Assembly (NCBI RefSeq): GCF_008367235.1
Contig: NZ_VTZS01000006.1
Span: forward strand, 124,001 to 188,000
Reading direction: 5' to 3'
DNA length: 64,000 nucleotides
From: Pareuzebyella sediminis
Lineage (GTDB): Bacteria; Bacteroidota; Bacteroidia; Flavobacteriales; Flavobacteriaceae
The translations under genes and the position numbers were made by a program. Shown here in pieces: positions 35,516 through 45,074 of the stretch; within the stretch, counting starts at the first letter, position 1; every line of letters begins with the position of its first letter. Under the pieces are notes generated by a model that saw only the letters and a program-made list of their open reading frames with translations, did no database searches and had not been told where the DNA came from.

Positions 35516-36094
35516 ATGAACCCAAAAGTCGATTTCTTTTTTGATAAACCATCACAATGGCTAGAAGCATTTAAAGAACTGCGAAGTATAGTACTTGCCT
35601 GTGGGTTGATTGAAGAACTAAAATGGGGAAAGCCCTGTTACACCTTTCACAACAGTAATGTTGTACTCATTCATGGCTTTAAAGCGTATTGCGCTTTGCT
35701 CTTTCATAAAGGTGCCCTACTGAAGGACACGAATGACATACTGGTACGACAAACTGCAAATGTACAGGCCGCCCGTCAGATTCGCTGTACGGATACTGGC
35801 CAAATCAAAAAAATGAGAGACGTTTTGAAAGCCTATATTTATCAGGCTATTGAAGTTGAAAAATCAGGACTGGAAGTACCGATGAAGAAAACGAAGGATT
35901 TTGATTTTCCGGAAGAGCTTGAACAAAAAATGACTTCCAACTCCGACCTAAAACATGCTTTCGAGAAACTGACTCCTGGCCGCCAAAGAGGATATCTCCT
36001 GTATTTTTCAAGGGCCAAACAGGCAAAGACCATAGCCGCAAGGATTGAGAAGTACATTCCAAAAATACTAGAGGGTAAGGGACTAAAAGAATGA
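35516..36094 (+). CDS. YdeI/OmdA-type DUF1801 protein
   Basis: A 192-residue protein: N-terminal DUF1801 fold (VDFFFDKPSQWLEAFKELRSIVLACGLIEELKWGKPCY region) and C-terminal YdeI-type helix bundle with LTPGRQRGYLLYFSRAKQAKTIAARIEKY. The YdeI/OmpD-associated family is linked with resistance to cationic peptides in enterobacteria; here only the family match is supported. Cytoplasmic, monocistronic. A shorter DUF1801 relative is at 44579. Confidence 0.85.
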   Translation: MNPKVDFFFDKPSQWLEAFKELRSIVLACGLIEELKWGKPCYTFHNSNVVLIHGFKAYCALLFHKGALLKDTNDILVRQTANVQAARQIRCTDTGQIKKMRDVLKAYIYQAIEVEKSGLEVPMKKTKDFDFPEELEQKMTSNSDLKHAFEKLTPGRQRGYLLYFSRAKQAKTIAARIEKYIPKILEGKGLKE

Positions 36095-36167
36095 TTCGAA
36101 ATACTCCGTATAATTCAGTATATTCGGGATAAATCACTTTACTTCCCCAAACAAAAACGCTAGCGTT

Positions 36168-37292
36168 ATGATTCTTCTACGCTTTGCAAAGATCACTGCA
36201 AAACCTAACATCGCTTTTAGGCAAGAAATTATCTTTTACACCTTGCCCTATTGGTTTGTTTTTGTCTTCTGCCACCTGCAGGTTCAAGCGCAGCAAGGCG
36301 ATTCACTACCGAATATAGTAGAAGATGGGCATATCGAAAAAATGGGGGATAAACTTGCCATGGATATTTCTTTCAATAATGCCTTCGAAACGTTTCAGGT
36401 CAATGCGGATAATAAAATCGTACTCTACCCGAACGCAAGTACCAATCTGTATCTACATATGAGCTATCGCTTTATTTCTTTCGGCTTTAAATTTGCTCCC
36501 GATTTTCTACCCGGTAATGGGGATGAGGCCAAAAAGGGAGAGACCAAATCATTCAGCTTAGGTACGGCCCTGATCTTTAAACACTGGTTTGGCAACGTTG
36601 CATATTCCAAAGTAAGGGGCTATTATATTGATAATACATCCGACTATAGAGACATGAAACCTAGGGATCCCTTTATCCAATTTCCCGATTTGCATTACAA
36701 TAGTTTTGTACTCAATTTCGGCTACTACAACAATCCTCGATTTTCCTTTCGTAGCCTGACTTCGCAAACCGAGCGTCAATTGAAAAGCGCCGGTAGCTTT
36801 ATGCCCGTGCTGCACCTCCGTTATTATACCACCAATGATGAATCACCGGTAGAGAGTTCACAAAAGACTAATAACTTCGAAACCACTATTGGCCCGGGTT
36901 ACGCGCATACCTTCGTGACCAATCAAAAGTACTATTTATCTTTGGGGCTAACGGCAAGTGCCGGCTATATCAATACCAAATTAACCACAAGACTGCCCGG
37001 AGAGGACAATATTAGCCATCAAGATAATTTTATTTTCCGTTGGGATGCCAAGACCGGAATTGGCTATAACGGGTCTAAGTTCTATACAGGACTTTATGCC
37101 TCGGCATCGGGAACGCAATACAAACAGCAAAATACGACGGTTATCAATTTCAACAATCGCTTAAATTACCATCTCTTCTTCGGTATTCGGATCGATGCCC
37201 CTGATTACCTAAATCGAAAGGTTAATATGGTTGAAGAAAAAATAAATTCGAAACTGAAATCTGCCAAAACAAAGCAGTCAAAGTCCAGATAA
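36168..37292 (+). CDS. DUF4421 outer-membrane beta-barrel-like protein
   Basis: A 374-residue protein. A hydrophobic segment YTLPYWFVFVFCHLQVQA (about 25-42) acts as a signal, preceded by an unusually long basic N terminus; a start further in is possible but no ATG is close. The rest is a chain of amphipathic beta strands with aromatic ends, e.g. NLYLHMSYRFISFGFKFAP and NSFVLNFGYYNNPRFSF, matching the DUF4421 family of Bacteroidota barrel proteins of unknown role. Convergent with the bestrophin gene. Confidence 0.82.
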   Translation: MILLRFAKITAKPNIAFRQEIIFYTLPYWFVFVFCHLQVQAQQGDSLPNIVEDGHIEKMGDKLAMDISFNNAFETFQVNADNKIVLYPNASTNLYLHMSYRFISFGFKFAPDFLPGNGDEAKKGETKSFSLGTALIFKHWFGNVAYSKVRGYYIDNTSDYRDMKPRDPFIQFPDLHYNSFVLNFGYYNNPRFSFRSLTSQTERQLKSAGSFMPVLHLRYYTTNDESPVESSQKTNNFETTIGPGYAHTFVTNQKYYLSLGLTASAGYINTKLTTRLPGEDNISHQDNFIFRWDAKTGIGYNGSKFYTGLYASASGTQYKQQNTTVINFNNRLNYHLFFGIRIDAPDYLNRKVNMVEEKINSKLKSAKTKQSKSR

Positions 37293-37336
37293 AGGTAAGC
37301 TCCAATAAGTAATCCTTCCAATGGTGCTGCAAACCA

Positions 37337-38278
37337 CTACCAGAGATAGCCCTTCACGGGTTTAGGCACATCAGGTAGCTCCGATTCTCCCATAACCTCA
37401 CGTAAATCGCGTTCGATCGCATTGCAAATAAAATTAAGTGGCACATCGGTTGTTCTGTTCTCAAAGGGATCTTCATTTGCGGCTCCTGTTCTTTCGAGCA
37501 CAATAAAAACAAAGGAAATAAGGATACTTAAGGGAATCATGACCCATGAGCTATTATCCATCGTGCCAAATACATCCAGCAGTCCAAAAGGGAGTAAAGC
37601 AATAAATAGCATTACAAACAATCGTGTAAAGATGTCGTATTGGCGAAGCAATGGGGTGCTCTTTATCTTTTCCGACATACTGAATACCTTTAAAAAATTG
37701 TTCAGGGAATCTTCTAAAGGTGAAGTATACCACCAGCTCAAAAGGTTCGAGGTGGTAGCCCTTCTGATTTCATAACCCATTACGACATTTATTTTATAGG
37801 GAATATTTTTAGCAGTGATTATTTCTTTATATTCCTCGTCAGAAAGGAATTTTTTCAGTTCATCCCAGGTATCAAGTCTTCGAAAATGAATTCGGAGGGC
37901 ATGAACATAGGCAATTTGCTTATAGATTAACGATTTGGTGAAGTCCCTTTGAACGGCCTCATCGATATCATGGACTTCTTGTTGCGATTTTGAAAATGTC
38001 AGGATCATTCGGGCAAAAGACCTGCTCTCATTGGCCAATAATCCCCAAGCACTTCGGGCGTCCCACCACCGTTGATAAGCGGTTTGATTCTTGAAAGCTA
38101 TGAAAATAGCGAGGGCCGACCCAATGATACTGATCGGTGTAAAGTTCAAGGTAAAATTCCCAATAATCGCGTAATGCGTGCAGATCCAAACGAAGAGGGT
38201 CCAAATAATCGCAAAAGACATCGCTTTGTTGATATAGGGCCAAAGCCGAATCAAGTTGAAGGTTTTTTTTACAATCAT
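37337..38278 (-). CDS. Bestrophin family ion channel (UPF0187)
   Basis: A 313-residue membrane protein of the bacterial bestrophin family, which forms pentameric anion or cation channels. Signatures are IWTLFVWICTHY, then SALAIFIAFKNQTAYQRWWDARSAWG (about 50-75), the cytosolic helices, LFVMLFIALLPFGLLD, and FENRTTDVPLN, the conserved acidic and Asn region of the neck. Four spans. Convergent with the DUF4421 gene; no operon partner. Confidence 0.9.
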   Translation of the reverse strand: MIVKKTFNLIRLWPYINKAMSFAIIWTLFVWICTHYAIIGNFTLNFTPISIIGSALAIFIAFKNQTAYQRWWDARSAWGLLANESRSFARMILTFSKSQQEVHDIDEAVQRDFTKSLIYKQIAYVHALRIHFRRLDTWDELKKFLSDEEYKEIITAKNIPYKINVVMGYEIRRATTSNLLSWWYTSPLEDSLNNFLKVFSMSEKIKSTPLLRQYDIFTRLFVMLFIALLPFGLLDVFGTMDNSSWVMIPLSILISFVFIVLERTGAANEDPFENRTTDVPLNFICNAIERDLREVMGESELPDVPKPVKGYLW

Positions 38279-38414
38279 AAAAGAGGTAATCTTCCTTTTT
38301 TTTAGTTGCTTTTTTCTTTCGTAAGATACATCTTTAAATCATTTTGGTTAATTCCTTCCTGACCATTTTAATCCTTTCGATCATTAAAGAACTATTCTTA
38401 AATTACGCACTCCA

Positions 38415-39959
38415 ATGAATACCAATACCTTTAGTATCATGATTGACCTTTTGAAGGAAACATCCCAAAAAAACATATTGAAACATACACTTAGCTGTCT
38501 CGTGGTGTTTTTTTTAGTCCACTCCCCTACCGTGGCCCAGAGCAGCACCATGAACGATAAAGGAGCACTACGTTTTACTTCATCAAAAAAAGAACTGGAA
38601 AACGCTTTTAATTGGGCCAAGGACAAAGCCCTATCTTATGCCCACGATAATTCCGACCCAGTAGGATATTGGTACGAGGCAGCCTTACCGAACCGAGAGG
38701 CCTTTTGCATGCGTGATGTCTCGCATCAAGCTATTGGGGCCGAAATTCTTGGGCTTGGAGCCCATAATTATAATATGCTGCTTAAGTTTGCGCAGAATAT
38801 TAGTAGTAAAAGAGATTATTGTTCCTTTTGGGAAATCAACCGTTACAACAAACCTGCCCCCGAGGATTATGCCAACGACCAAGATTTTTGGTACAATCTT
38901 CCAGCGAATTTTGATGTCGTTTATAATGCCTATCGCCTATATGAATGGACGGGTAATAGAGATTATCTCGAAAATGAGGCGCTCAAAAACTTCTACGATC
39001 TCAGCATGAACCAATATGTCGACCATTGGGGTTTGGGGTCGAACGACGTACTTGACCGAAATCGATCGATGCATTTGGCCGAGAACTTGGCCACGACCCG
39101 GTTCGGTAACCACCGGGGAATACCGACCTATAACGAAGGAGGTCGAGGCTCGACCTTGTTGGGAATTGACATGACCGCCTCTTTAATTGCGGCCTATAAG
39201 GCCTATACCGAAATATTGAAACAATCTGGCGAAAAACAAAAAGCCAAAGGCTTAGAAACAAAAATCGCTCAAGAAGAAGCTTTCATGAACGAGTTCTGGT
39301 GGGACGACCAAAAAAAGCAATATCGCTCCATATGGTACGAAGATGATACTTTCGATTATTTCATGGTCGGAGACAATCAAGCATTTCTGCACTACCCTAT
39401 CTATTTCAATGCTATTACCGATAGCGAAAAGGTCGATCAAATCGTGAGCGGTTATTACGACAACGCCGACAGGCTCATAGTAGAATTAAAGTCTTACCTA
39501 CCGATTATTTTTTATGAGCATAATTTTCCCGAAAAGGCAAATCAAATGATTATAGATTTATGTAGCGAAAAAAATAAGCGCAGGGATTATCCCGAAAATT
39601 CCTTTACGGTAATTGAACATATTACCCGAGGATTGATGGGCATTGAACCCGATGCGGCCCAAAACTCGTTCACGACCCGTTCCCGGTTAAAACAAGAAAT
39701 CGATTGGGCCGAAATGAAGTATGTTCCTATCTTATCAAATAGAATATCGGTACGTCACGAGGGAAAATCACGAACTATCGTCACCAATGAAAGCGGAGCG
39801 ACAATATATTGGAAGCCTAAAGTTTCCGGTAGCTATGAATATCTCTATCTAAATGGAAAAAGAACTAACTGTACCCAAGAAAGAGAAGGTGAAAACCCAT
39901 ATTCGTATGTCACAATAGCACTTCATGAAGGTGAAAGCATTACTATGAAAACACCCTAG
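38415..39959 (+). CDS. Six-hairpin (alpha/alpha)6 glycosidase-like protein, exported
   Basis: A 514-residue protein with a signal peptide at about 22-41 (LSCLVVFFLVHSPTVAQS). ATG 38439 would give a shorter, more usual signal and is a good alternative. The catalytic domain starts FNWAKDKALSYAHD, with YWYEAALPNREAFCMRDVSHQ (Glu and Asp acids of a barrel active site), HWGLGSNDVLD, GIDMTASLIAAY and ENSFTVIEHITRG, like GH78/GH63-type six-hairpin enzymes. The C-terminal ~80 residues form a beta domain. It is adjacent to a sulfatase 40 bases downstream, suggesting joint attack on a sulfated polysaccharide. Sugar specificity unknown. Confidence 0.8.
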   Translation: MNTNTFSIMIDLLKETSQKNILKHTLSCLVVFFLVHSPTVAQSSTMNDKGALRFTSSKKELENAFNWAKDKALSYAHDNSDPVGYWYEAALPNREAFCMRDVSHQAIGAEILGLGAHNYNMLLKFAQNISSKRDYCSFWEINRYNKPAPEDYANDQDFWYNLPANFDVVYNAYRLYEWTGNRDYLENEALKNFYDLSMNQYVDHWGLGSNDVLDRNRSMHLAENLATTRFGNHRGIPTYNEGGRGSTLLGIDMTASLIAAYKAYTEILKQSGEKQKAKGLETKIAQEEAFMNEFWWDDQKKQYRSIWYEDDTFDYFMVGDNQAFLHYPIYFNAITDSEKVDQIVSGYYDNADRLIVELKSYLPIIFYEHNFPEKANQMIIDLCSEKNKRRDYPENSFTVIEHITRGLMGIEPDAAQNSFTTRSRLKQEIDWAEMKYVPILSNRISVRHEGKSRTIVTNESGATIYWKPKVSGSYEYLYLNGKRTNCTQEREGENPYSYVTIALHEGESITMKTP

Positions 39960-39998
39960 AGCGTATTTTTAAAAACGAATAATTTAGAACTATTTCAC

Positions 39999-41756
39999 AT
40001 GAAAAACAAGATTCTGTTCATTATCGCCTCGCTGCACTTCCTACAGGTATTTACGATTGTCGCGCAGGAAACAATACACCCCAATGTCATATTGATCATA
40101 ACGGACGACCAGGGTTATGGAGATTTGGGGGTCACTGGGAATCCGCATGTAAAAACGCCCACTATTGATAAACTGGCCAAAGAGAGTATTCGTTTCCATA
40201 ATTTTTATGTATCGCCGGTATGTGCACCAACCCGGTCTAGTTTGATGACAGGTCGATATTCGTTACGTACGGGTATTCGTGACACCTATAACGGAGGTGC
40301 CATCATGGCATCAAACGAGATTACCATTGCCGAAATGCTCAAGCAGGCGAACTATCGTACGGGAATTTTTGGAAAGTGGCACTTAGGCGACAATTACCCC
40401 AGCAGACCCAGCGACCAAGGCTTTGATGAATCGGTCATCCACCTTTCTGGAGGTATGGGCCAAGTCGGGGATTTCACTACGTATTTTAAGGGAGATACCA
40501 GCTATTTCGATCCCGTGCTATGGCATAACAACCAACAGCAAACCTATACGGGTTATTGTTCCGATATTTTTACCGATCAGGCCATTCAATTTATTGAAAA
40601 GAATGAAACCTCACCGTTCTTCTGCTATCTTGCCTTTAACGCACCACATACTCCATTACAAGTACCCGAAAAGTATTATACAATCTATGAAAATATTGAT
40701 CCATCAACTGGATTTGATAGAGATGGCAAGCCCTTCCCAAAAATGTCGGAAAAAGATAAGGAAGATGCGCGAAAGGTATACGCCATGGTTACGAATATCG
40801 ATGACAACCTCGCCAAGTTGTTTAAAAAATTAGAAGAACTGAAAATTTCCGATAACACCATAGTTATTTTCATGACTGATAATGGTCCGCAACAACTGAG
40901 GTATGTCGCCGGTATGCGCGGTAAAAAGGGAGATGTGTACCAAGGTGGGGTGCGCGTGCCCTTTTATCTTAGGGCTCCCATGGTGTTAAAAAAAGACAAG
41001 GATATCGAGACGGTTGCCGCACATATAGATATATTACCGACACTTGCGACCCTATGTAATGTATCGCCCCCTAAAGACCGTAAAATCGATGGTAAGAACC
41101 TATTGCCATTGCTTGAAGGGAAAACGGTAAATTGGGAAGATAGGCCCCTATTTTTCTATTGGACCCGCAAATATCCTGAACTTTATTACAATATGGCGAT
41201 GCGCAATGGTAATTATAAATTGGTCGGAAGAACTAATTTTAATGCCCCACTTACCGATTTCGAACTGTTTGACCTAAAAAAAGACCCTTATGAGCTTGAA
41301 AATCTCATTTTACAAAAAGAAACCCTAGCGGAAAACCTAAAGGCCAAGCTCGATGCAACGTTTCAAGAGTTGATACGTTCCGATAACCTTAACAGCCCTC
41401 CTCGAATAGAGATCGGAAGCAAGCATGAAAACCCGGTAATCTTAAATCGAAACGATGCCGGTGGCCAGCGCGGTATATGGGCTCAAGAAGAAATTTTTGG
41501 CAAATGGAAGGTTGCCGTAAATAAAGGCCGTTATAATATACGGTTCAAGTTCATCAAACCTGTCCCTAGTGGGGGCACTATGTTCTTAGAAGCCGGTACT
41601 TTTGTCCATCGACAATCTAATGGAAAAGAAAACTCTGATATTATAGCGATGAACAATGTCTTCTTACCTGCAATGGATTGTGACTTGATTCCTTTTTATA
41701 CCAGTAACGGGCGAAATATTCTTCCTTTCTGGGTAGAACTACAGAAGCTAGATTAG
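39999..41756 (+). CDS. Arylsulfatase with C-terminal accessory domain
   Basis: A 585-residue secreted sulfatase: signal peptide (1-22, ending VAQ), metal site ITDDQGYGDLG (34-45), formylglycine motif CAPTRSSLMTGRY with Cys75, GKWHLGDNYPS, and FMTDNGPQQLRY. After the usual sulfatase core ends at about 465, an extra ~120-residue beta-rich domain (IEIGSKHENPVILNRNDAGG to WVELQKLD) resembles an accessory domain seen in some Bacteroidota sulfatases. It lies 39 bases after the six-hairpin glycosidase, probably one operon. Convergent with the response regulator gene. Maturase not in window. Confidence 0.93.
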   Translation: MKNKILFIIASLHFLQVFTIVAQETIHPNVILIITDDQGYGDLGVTGNPHVKTPTIDKLAKESIRFHNFYVSPVCAPTRSSLMTGRYSLRTGIRDTYNGGAIMASNEITIAEMLKQANYRTGIFGKWHLGDNYPSRPSDQGFDESVIHLSGGMGQVGDFTTYFKGDTSYFDPVLWHNNQQQTYTGYCSDIFTDQAIQFIEKNETSPFFCYLAFNAPHTPLQVPEKYYTIYENIDPSTGFDRDGKPFPKMSEKDKEDARKVYAMVTNIDDNLAKLFKKLEELKISDNTIVIFMTDNGPQQLRYVAGMRGKKGDVYQGGVRVPFYLRAPMVLKKDKDIETVAAHIDILPTLATLCNVSPPKDRKIDGKNLLPLLEGKTVNWEDRPLFFYWTRKYPELYYNMAMRNGNYKLVGRTNFNAPLTDFELFDLKKDPYELENLILQKETLAENLKAKLDATFQELIRSDNLNSPPRIEIGSKHENPVILNRNDAGGQRGIWAQEEIFGKWKVAVNKGRYNIRFKFIKPVPSGGTMFLEAGTFVHRQSNGKENSDIIAMNNVFLPAMDCDLIPFYTSNGRNILPFWVELQKLD

Positions 41757-41822
41757 AACTTTTGGAACGGTAAAGTAGTTTTTGACCAAAAGGTCGAACA
41801 GAATTGGCCAAGGGTATCGATA

Positions 41823-42233
41823 CTACCAATAATCTTCGTATGCGGCATCTAAAATTTGGATCAGCCGATCTTCAGCAACAGGCTTAACCACATATTCGGT
41901 AAGTTCTTCATACTTTTCCGCCCGTGTTTTGTCACGTTGACTTTGGGAACTGGTTACCAAATAGAAATGAACCTCTTGCTTAATTTTGGGTTTTAGCTTT
42001 CTAAATTCCTCCAAGAATCCCCATCCGTCGAGAAAAGGCATATTTATATCCAAAAGAATAACCCTCGGGAAATCAAGTCCTTGTTCAATGCAAGATTCTA
42101 TGTATTCCAGCGCCTGTTCCCCATCCATATATGATTCGACATCTATATTTTCCGAAATGCCCTTTAACATACGCTTGGTCAAGTATATGTAGATATCATC
42201 ATCATCGATTAAAAGGATTTTCGCTTTTTCCAT
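41823..42233 (-). CDS. Single-domain response regulator
   Basis: A 136-residue receiver protein with no output domain. The acidic pocket is IDDDD (9-13), phosphoacceptor Asp62 in LLDINMPFLDG, and the conserved Thr/Ser and Lys are in VTSSQ and YVVKPV. It is of the Rcp1-like family. The start MEKAKILL is at 42233; a longer frame exists upstream, but that stretch lies inside the kinase gene in another frame. It sits 10 bases after the sensor kinase, which is its likely phosphodonor. Output is probably through protein-protein contact or onward phosphorelay. Confidence 0.92.
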   Translation of the reverse strand: MEKAKILLIDDDDIYIYLTKRMLKGISENIDVESYMDGEQALEYIESCIEQGLDFPRVILLDINMPFLDGWGFLEEFRKLKPKIKQEVHFYLVTSSQSQRDKTRAEKYEELTEYVVKPVAEDRLIQILDAAYEDYW

Positions 42234-42243
42234 AATTTTTGAT

Positions 42244-44031
42244 TTAAAATTCGATTTTGAATGTGGTTCCAATATTTGGTTGACTCTCCACACTGATAGT
42301 GGCATCCAGAGATTCCAATTGTGATTTAACGAGGAATAAGCCCATGCCTTTACCCGATATATCTCTATGAAACCGTTTATATAGTTTAAAGAGATTATCA
42401 CCATGCCGAAGAAGGTCGATACCCATACCATTGTCCCGAACGTAAAGTACTTTTTTACCATCCTCGAAAGCACTTTCGAATATGATATGGGATGTCACAC
42501 CTTTTCTTCGATACTTTATAGCGTTTGATATTAGATTTTCGAAAATACTTCTAAGGTAAAATTTGGAAAAAACCACCGTCTTCCAGGCATCCAGCTTATA
42601 GATAATCTTAAAATCAGAATCTTGGAAAAGGGTCTCCGAAAATTCTTTCCGCACGCTTTCTATCTTTTCATAAATATTTATCTTCTGCAAATCGACTTTA
42701 TCGCTATCAAGAATGGTTACATACTCACTGATATCTTCAGTAAGCATGGTTATACTATTGGATATTTGATCGAGTTTTGGTACAAGCTCCTGTATTTTAT
42801 AATGCTCTTTTTCACTCTTTATCATGTCTACGATAACCGACATGCTTGTCACTGGAGCCCTTAGGTTATGTGATACCAGATGATTAAATTCTTTCAATTG
42901 TTTATTTCTCAATCGCAGCCTGTGGTTAGTCTGCTTAAATTCTCTATTTACAGATTCGAGTTCCTTTTTGTGCGTAGAAAGTACCTTATTATTTGTTTTT
43001 AATTCTCTAAAAAAATGTCGCTTTTGTCTTTGATAGGTAATGTAGGTATAAGAGACCCCTGCCAATACCACGATCAAGAAAAAATTAAAAACAATTGAAT
43101 TTTTATATAAAGGCCACAAGTAGGCATTTAACCGTTCAGGAGATACTTTTTGAACGATCGCCCAATCGGTGTTCTTAATAACGTTTACAGACTTTCCGGA
43201 AAATGATTTCAGAGAACGATCTTCCGCGTTAAAGTCTATACTTTTTAAGGTCCAAAGCGCACCGTTTTTTACATAGGATGTATCGTGATCGACTGCTAGG
43301 CCGAAACCATCCAATCGAACCCGCTTGATTATTGAATCCCTAAACCCAGGAACTTCAAAGGCCATGTCGAATTCAGAAACGGAAGAGCTATTGATTTGTA
43401 AATTGGAATCTATCAAATAAATCTCTCCTTCTGAAATGGGTTGTTTTAGAGATTCAAAAATCTCTCTCATGTTATAGTTAAGCACCACTAAACCTTTCTT
43501 CCGATCTAAAGAATCAAAAATAGGCACCACAGTCCTTATTACCGGTTTATAAGGTCTCTCTATAGTATTGTTTTCCTGATTAAGGTTTATACGGGTCAAG
43601 AGAATATCACCTTTTTCAAGTCCTAACCCTTGGCGCACATAATCTCTATGACTTTTATTCTGCAAAGGAAAAAACTCCATCCGACCATCTTCTTGTCTTT
43701 GATATCTAAGCACCTCCGTACCTTTTAAATCAATGATTCGAAATTGATCATACACACTCATCCCATTTATAACTTCGAGATAAGGACGCAGAAAAAGTAG
43801 GTCATGTTTGTCAAAATCTTGTGGAAAGGTCAAGGAAGACCAATAATTGGCGTTGTTGATAAAATAATAGAAAACGGATTTTAAGAAATTACTTTTCGAT
43901 AAGGCACTTTGCTCCTCGATACGAGTCAAATAGGCGATTCTTTCCGTTCTTTCATTATAGAACAGAAAGAGGGAAAGTAATAAAAGGGGTAGATAAAGTA
44001 ACAAGAAAACATTAAGATACTTCTTACACAT
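42244..44031 (-). CDS. Sensor histidine kinase with large periplasmic sensor
   Basis: A 595-residue kinase: TM1 (about 7-25), a ~285-residue periplasmic region with Cache-like features (YDQFRIIDLKGTEVLRYQR, VVPIFDSLDRKKGLVVLNY), TM2 (about 312-332), a coiled-coil (340-380), HisKA with H box HLVSHNLRAPV (His388), then HATPase with ISNAIKY (N box), VRDNGMGID (G1) and KGMGLFLVKSQL (G2). This is the PAS-less, phytochrome-like kinase type. The response regulator gene follows after 10 bases. The ligand is probably a small molecule bound in the periplasm; which one is not known. Confidence 0.93.
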   Translation of the reverse strand: MCKKYLNVFLLLYLPLLLLSLFLFYNERTERIAYLTRIEEQSALSKSNFLKSVFYYFINNANYWSSLTFPQDFDKHDLLFLRPYLEVINGMSVYDQFRIIDLKGTEVLRYQRQEDGRMEFFPLQNKSHRDYVRQGLGLEKGDILLTRINLNQENNTIERPYKPVIRTVVPIFDSLDRKKGLVVLNYNMREIFESLKQPISEGEIYLIDSNLQINSSSVSEFDMAFEVPGFRDSIIKRVRLDGFGLAVDHDTSYVKNGALWTLKSIDFNAEDRSLKSFSGKSVNVIKNTDWAIVQKVSPERLNAYLWPLYKNSIVFNFFLIVVLAGVSYTYITYQRQKRHFFRELKTNNKVLSTHKKELESVNREFKQTNHRLRLRNKQLKEFNHLVSHNLRAPVTSMSVIVDMIKSEKEHYKIQELVPKLDQISNSITMLTEDISEYVTILDSDKVDLQKINIYEKIESVRKEFSETLFQDSDFKIIYKLDAWKTVVFSKFYLRSIFENLISNAIKYRRKGVTSHIIFESAFEDGKKVLYVRDNGMGIDLLRHGDNLFKLYKRFHRDISGKGMGLFLVKSQLESLDATISVESQPNIGTTFKIEF

Positions 44032-44140
44032 ACATCAAACTTCACATCAATCCAATCATTTTGTAGAGGTAAGTTACATTCAAGTTTCGAGGGCAAATAA
44101 GGAAAATTTTTTTTTAAATTACAATATTTTCTTACCCGTT

Positions 44141-44148
44141 CAAATTTA
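44141..44148 (-). promoter_or_regulatory. Possible -7 promoter element for the sensor kinase operon
   Basis: On the minus strand this reads TAAATTTG, an exact fit to TAnnTTTG, about 110 bases before the kinase start codon. No well-placed -33 TTG was found. A second fit, TATATTTG, is farther away at 44348-44355. Confidence 0.35.
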
Positions 44149-44377
44149 TTTTTAACAAAAAAATCTGTTATCGAACACATCTAGAAAAATTTTTAAAAAT
44201 CTACGTTATTGGGTTCAAAACAATTCTTGACCTACGCGTTTTATCTCATGACGACTATTAACCATTGTTGAGTACCGCATGTTTTATTGGTCGCCTTTTT
44301 TGGCCCTCATACCGCAATACCAGTAATCAGAGTTAAGGATATACTTTCAAATATAACCTGTTTGGAGTACTCTATTA

Positions 44378-44542
44378 ATGGCAAATGCAAAGCTACTTTA
44401 TGACTTGAATACACTTCTAAACAAAGACTCGTTCAGTTTTCTAAAGATAGGGTCTCCGACTTCTAGAATAAAGACCACTGTTCGAAGTATATATTATCTT
44501 AGCGATGGGTTTATCTATATACTAACAAAGAAGTGTACATAA
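44378..44542 (+). CDS. Possible small protein of 54 residues
   Basis: An intact frame starts MANAKLLYDLNTLLNKDSF and ends GFIYILTKKCT. It has no signal or span and no recognised family. It ends 36 bases before the DUF1801 gene on the same strand. Codon content is similar to the AT-rich surroundings, so this could be chance; conservation in relatives would decide. Confidence 0.25.
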   Translation: MANAKLLYDLNTLLNKDSFSFLKIGSPTSRIKTTVRSIYYLSDGFIYILTKKCT

Positions 44543-44578
44543 GATATTCGCTATCGCATACATTTTTAAAAAAGAACC

Positions 44579-44941
44579 ATGCGCAATGTTGACCTTTATT
44601 TTTTGAATAAAGAAGAGCCATTTAAAGGCTGCCTACTGGCGTTGAGAGAAAGTATTCTTTCCAAAGATCTGCAAATAACGGAAACCCAAAAATATGGCAT
44701 GCCCTGCTATTGCTTTAAAGGCAAGGCATTCTGCTATCTATGGACCGATAAAAAAACACAATTTCCATATATCCTTTTTGTGGAGGGCCAGTACCTAAAC
44801 CACCAAAAATTAGAAACAGGAAAGCGAGCTCGCATGAAAATTTTTCCGGTCGACCCTAAAAAAGATTTGCCTATCAGAACAATAAATGCCCTGCTGCAAG
44901 ATGCCTTGCTCCTCTATAAAAATGGTACCATTCCCGTTTAA
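44579..44941 (+). CDS. DUF1801 domain protein
   Basis: A 120-residue cytoplasmic protein with the DUF1801 layout: LRESILSKDLQITETQKYGMPCYCFKGKAFCYL, then FVEGQYLNHQKLETGKRARMKIF, ending with a helix that includes LLQDALLLY. This fold is seen in YdeI and in small stand-alone proteins of unknown function. Related to the N-terminal domain of the protein at 35516 but shorter and distinct. Likely monocistronic. Confidence 0.8.
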   Translation: MRNVDLYFLNKEEPFKGCLLALRESILSKDLQITETQKYGMPCYCFKGKAFCYLWTDKKTQFPYILFVEGQYLNHQKLETGKRARMKIFPVDPKKDLPIRTINALLQDALLLYKNGTIPV

Positions 44942-45074
44942 TAAAATAGCAACAAGATCTTTCTAATAGCGAGTGATTTAATGCGGAGCTTTTACTTCTT
45001 GCCTACTTGGATCACTTTGACTATTTTTAAGTACTATTGCGGTATTTACGGCAATCCTATCGCATAGCCTGACG

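Larger units (their letters stand above)
44032..44578. other. 547-base AT-rich intergenic region
   Basis: Divergent region between the sensor kinase and a DUF1801 gene. It contains two minus-strand matches to the flavobacterial -7 box (44141-44148 and 44348-44355) and one small plus-strand frame (44378-44542), described separately. No RNA gene, repeat or terminator is evident. Confidence 0.5.

Noticed and set aside
42234-42473. 80-residue N-terminal extension of the response regulator
   Set aside because: It would overlap the kinase gene in another frame; the receiver fold starts exactly at MEKAKILL, 10 bases after the kinase stop.
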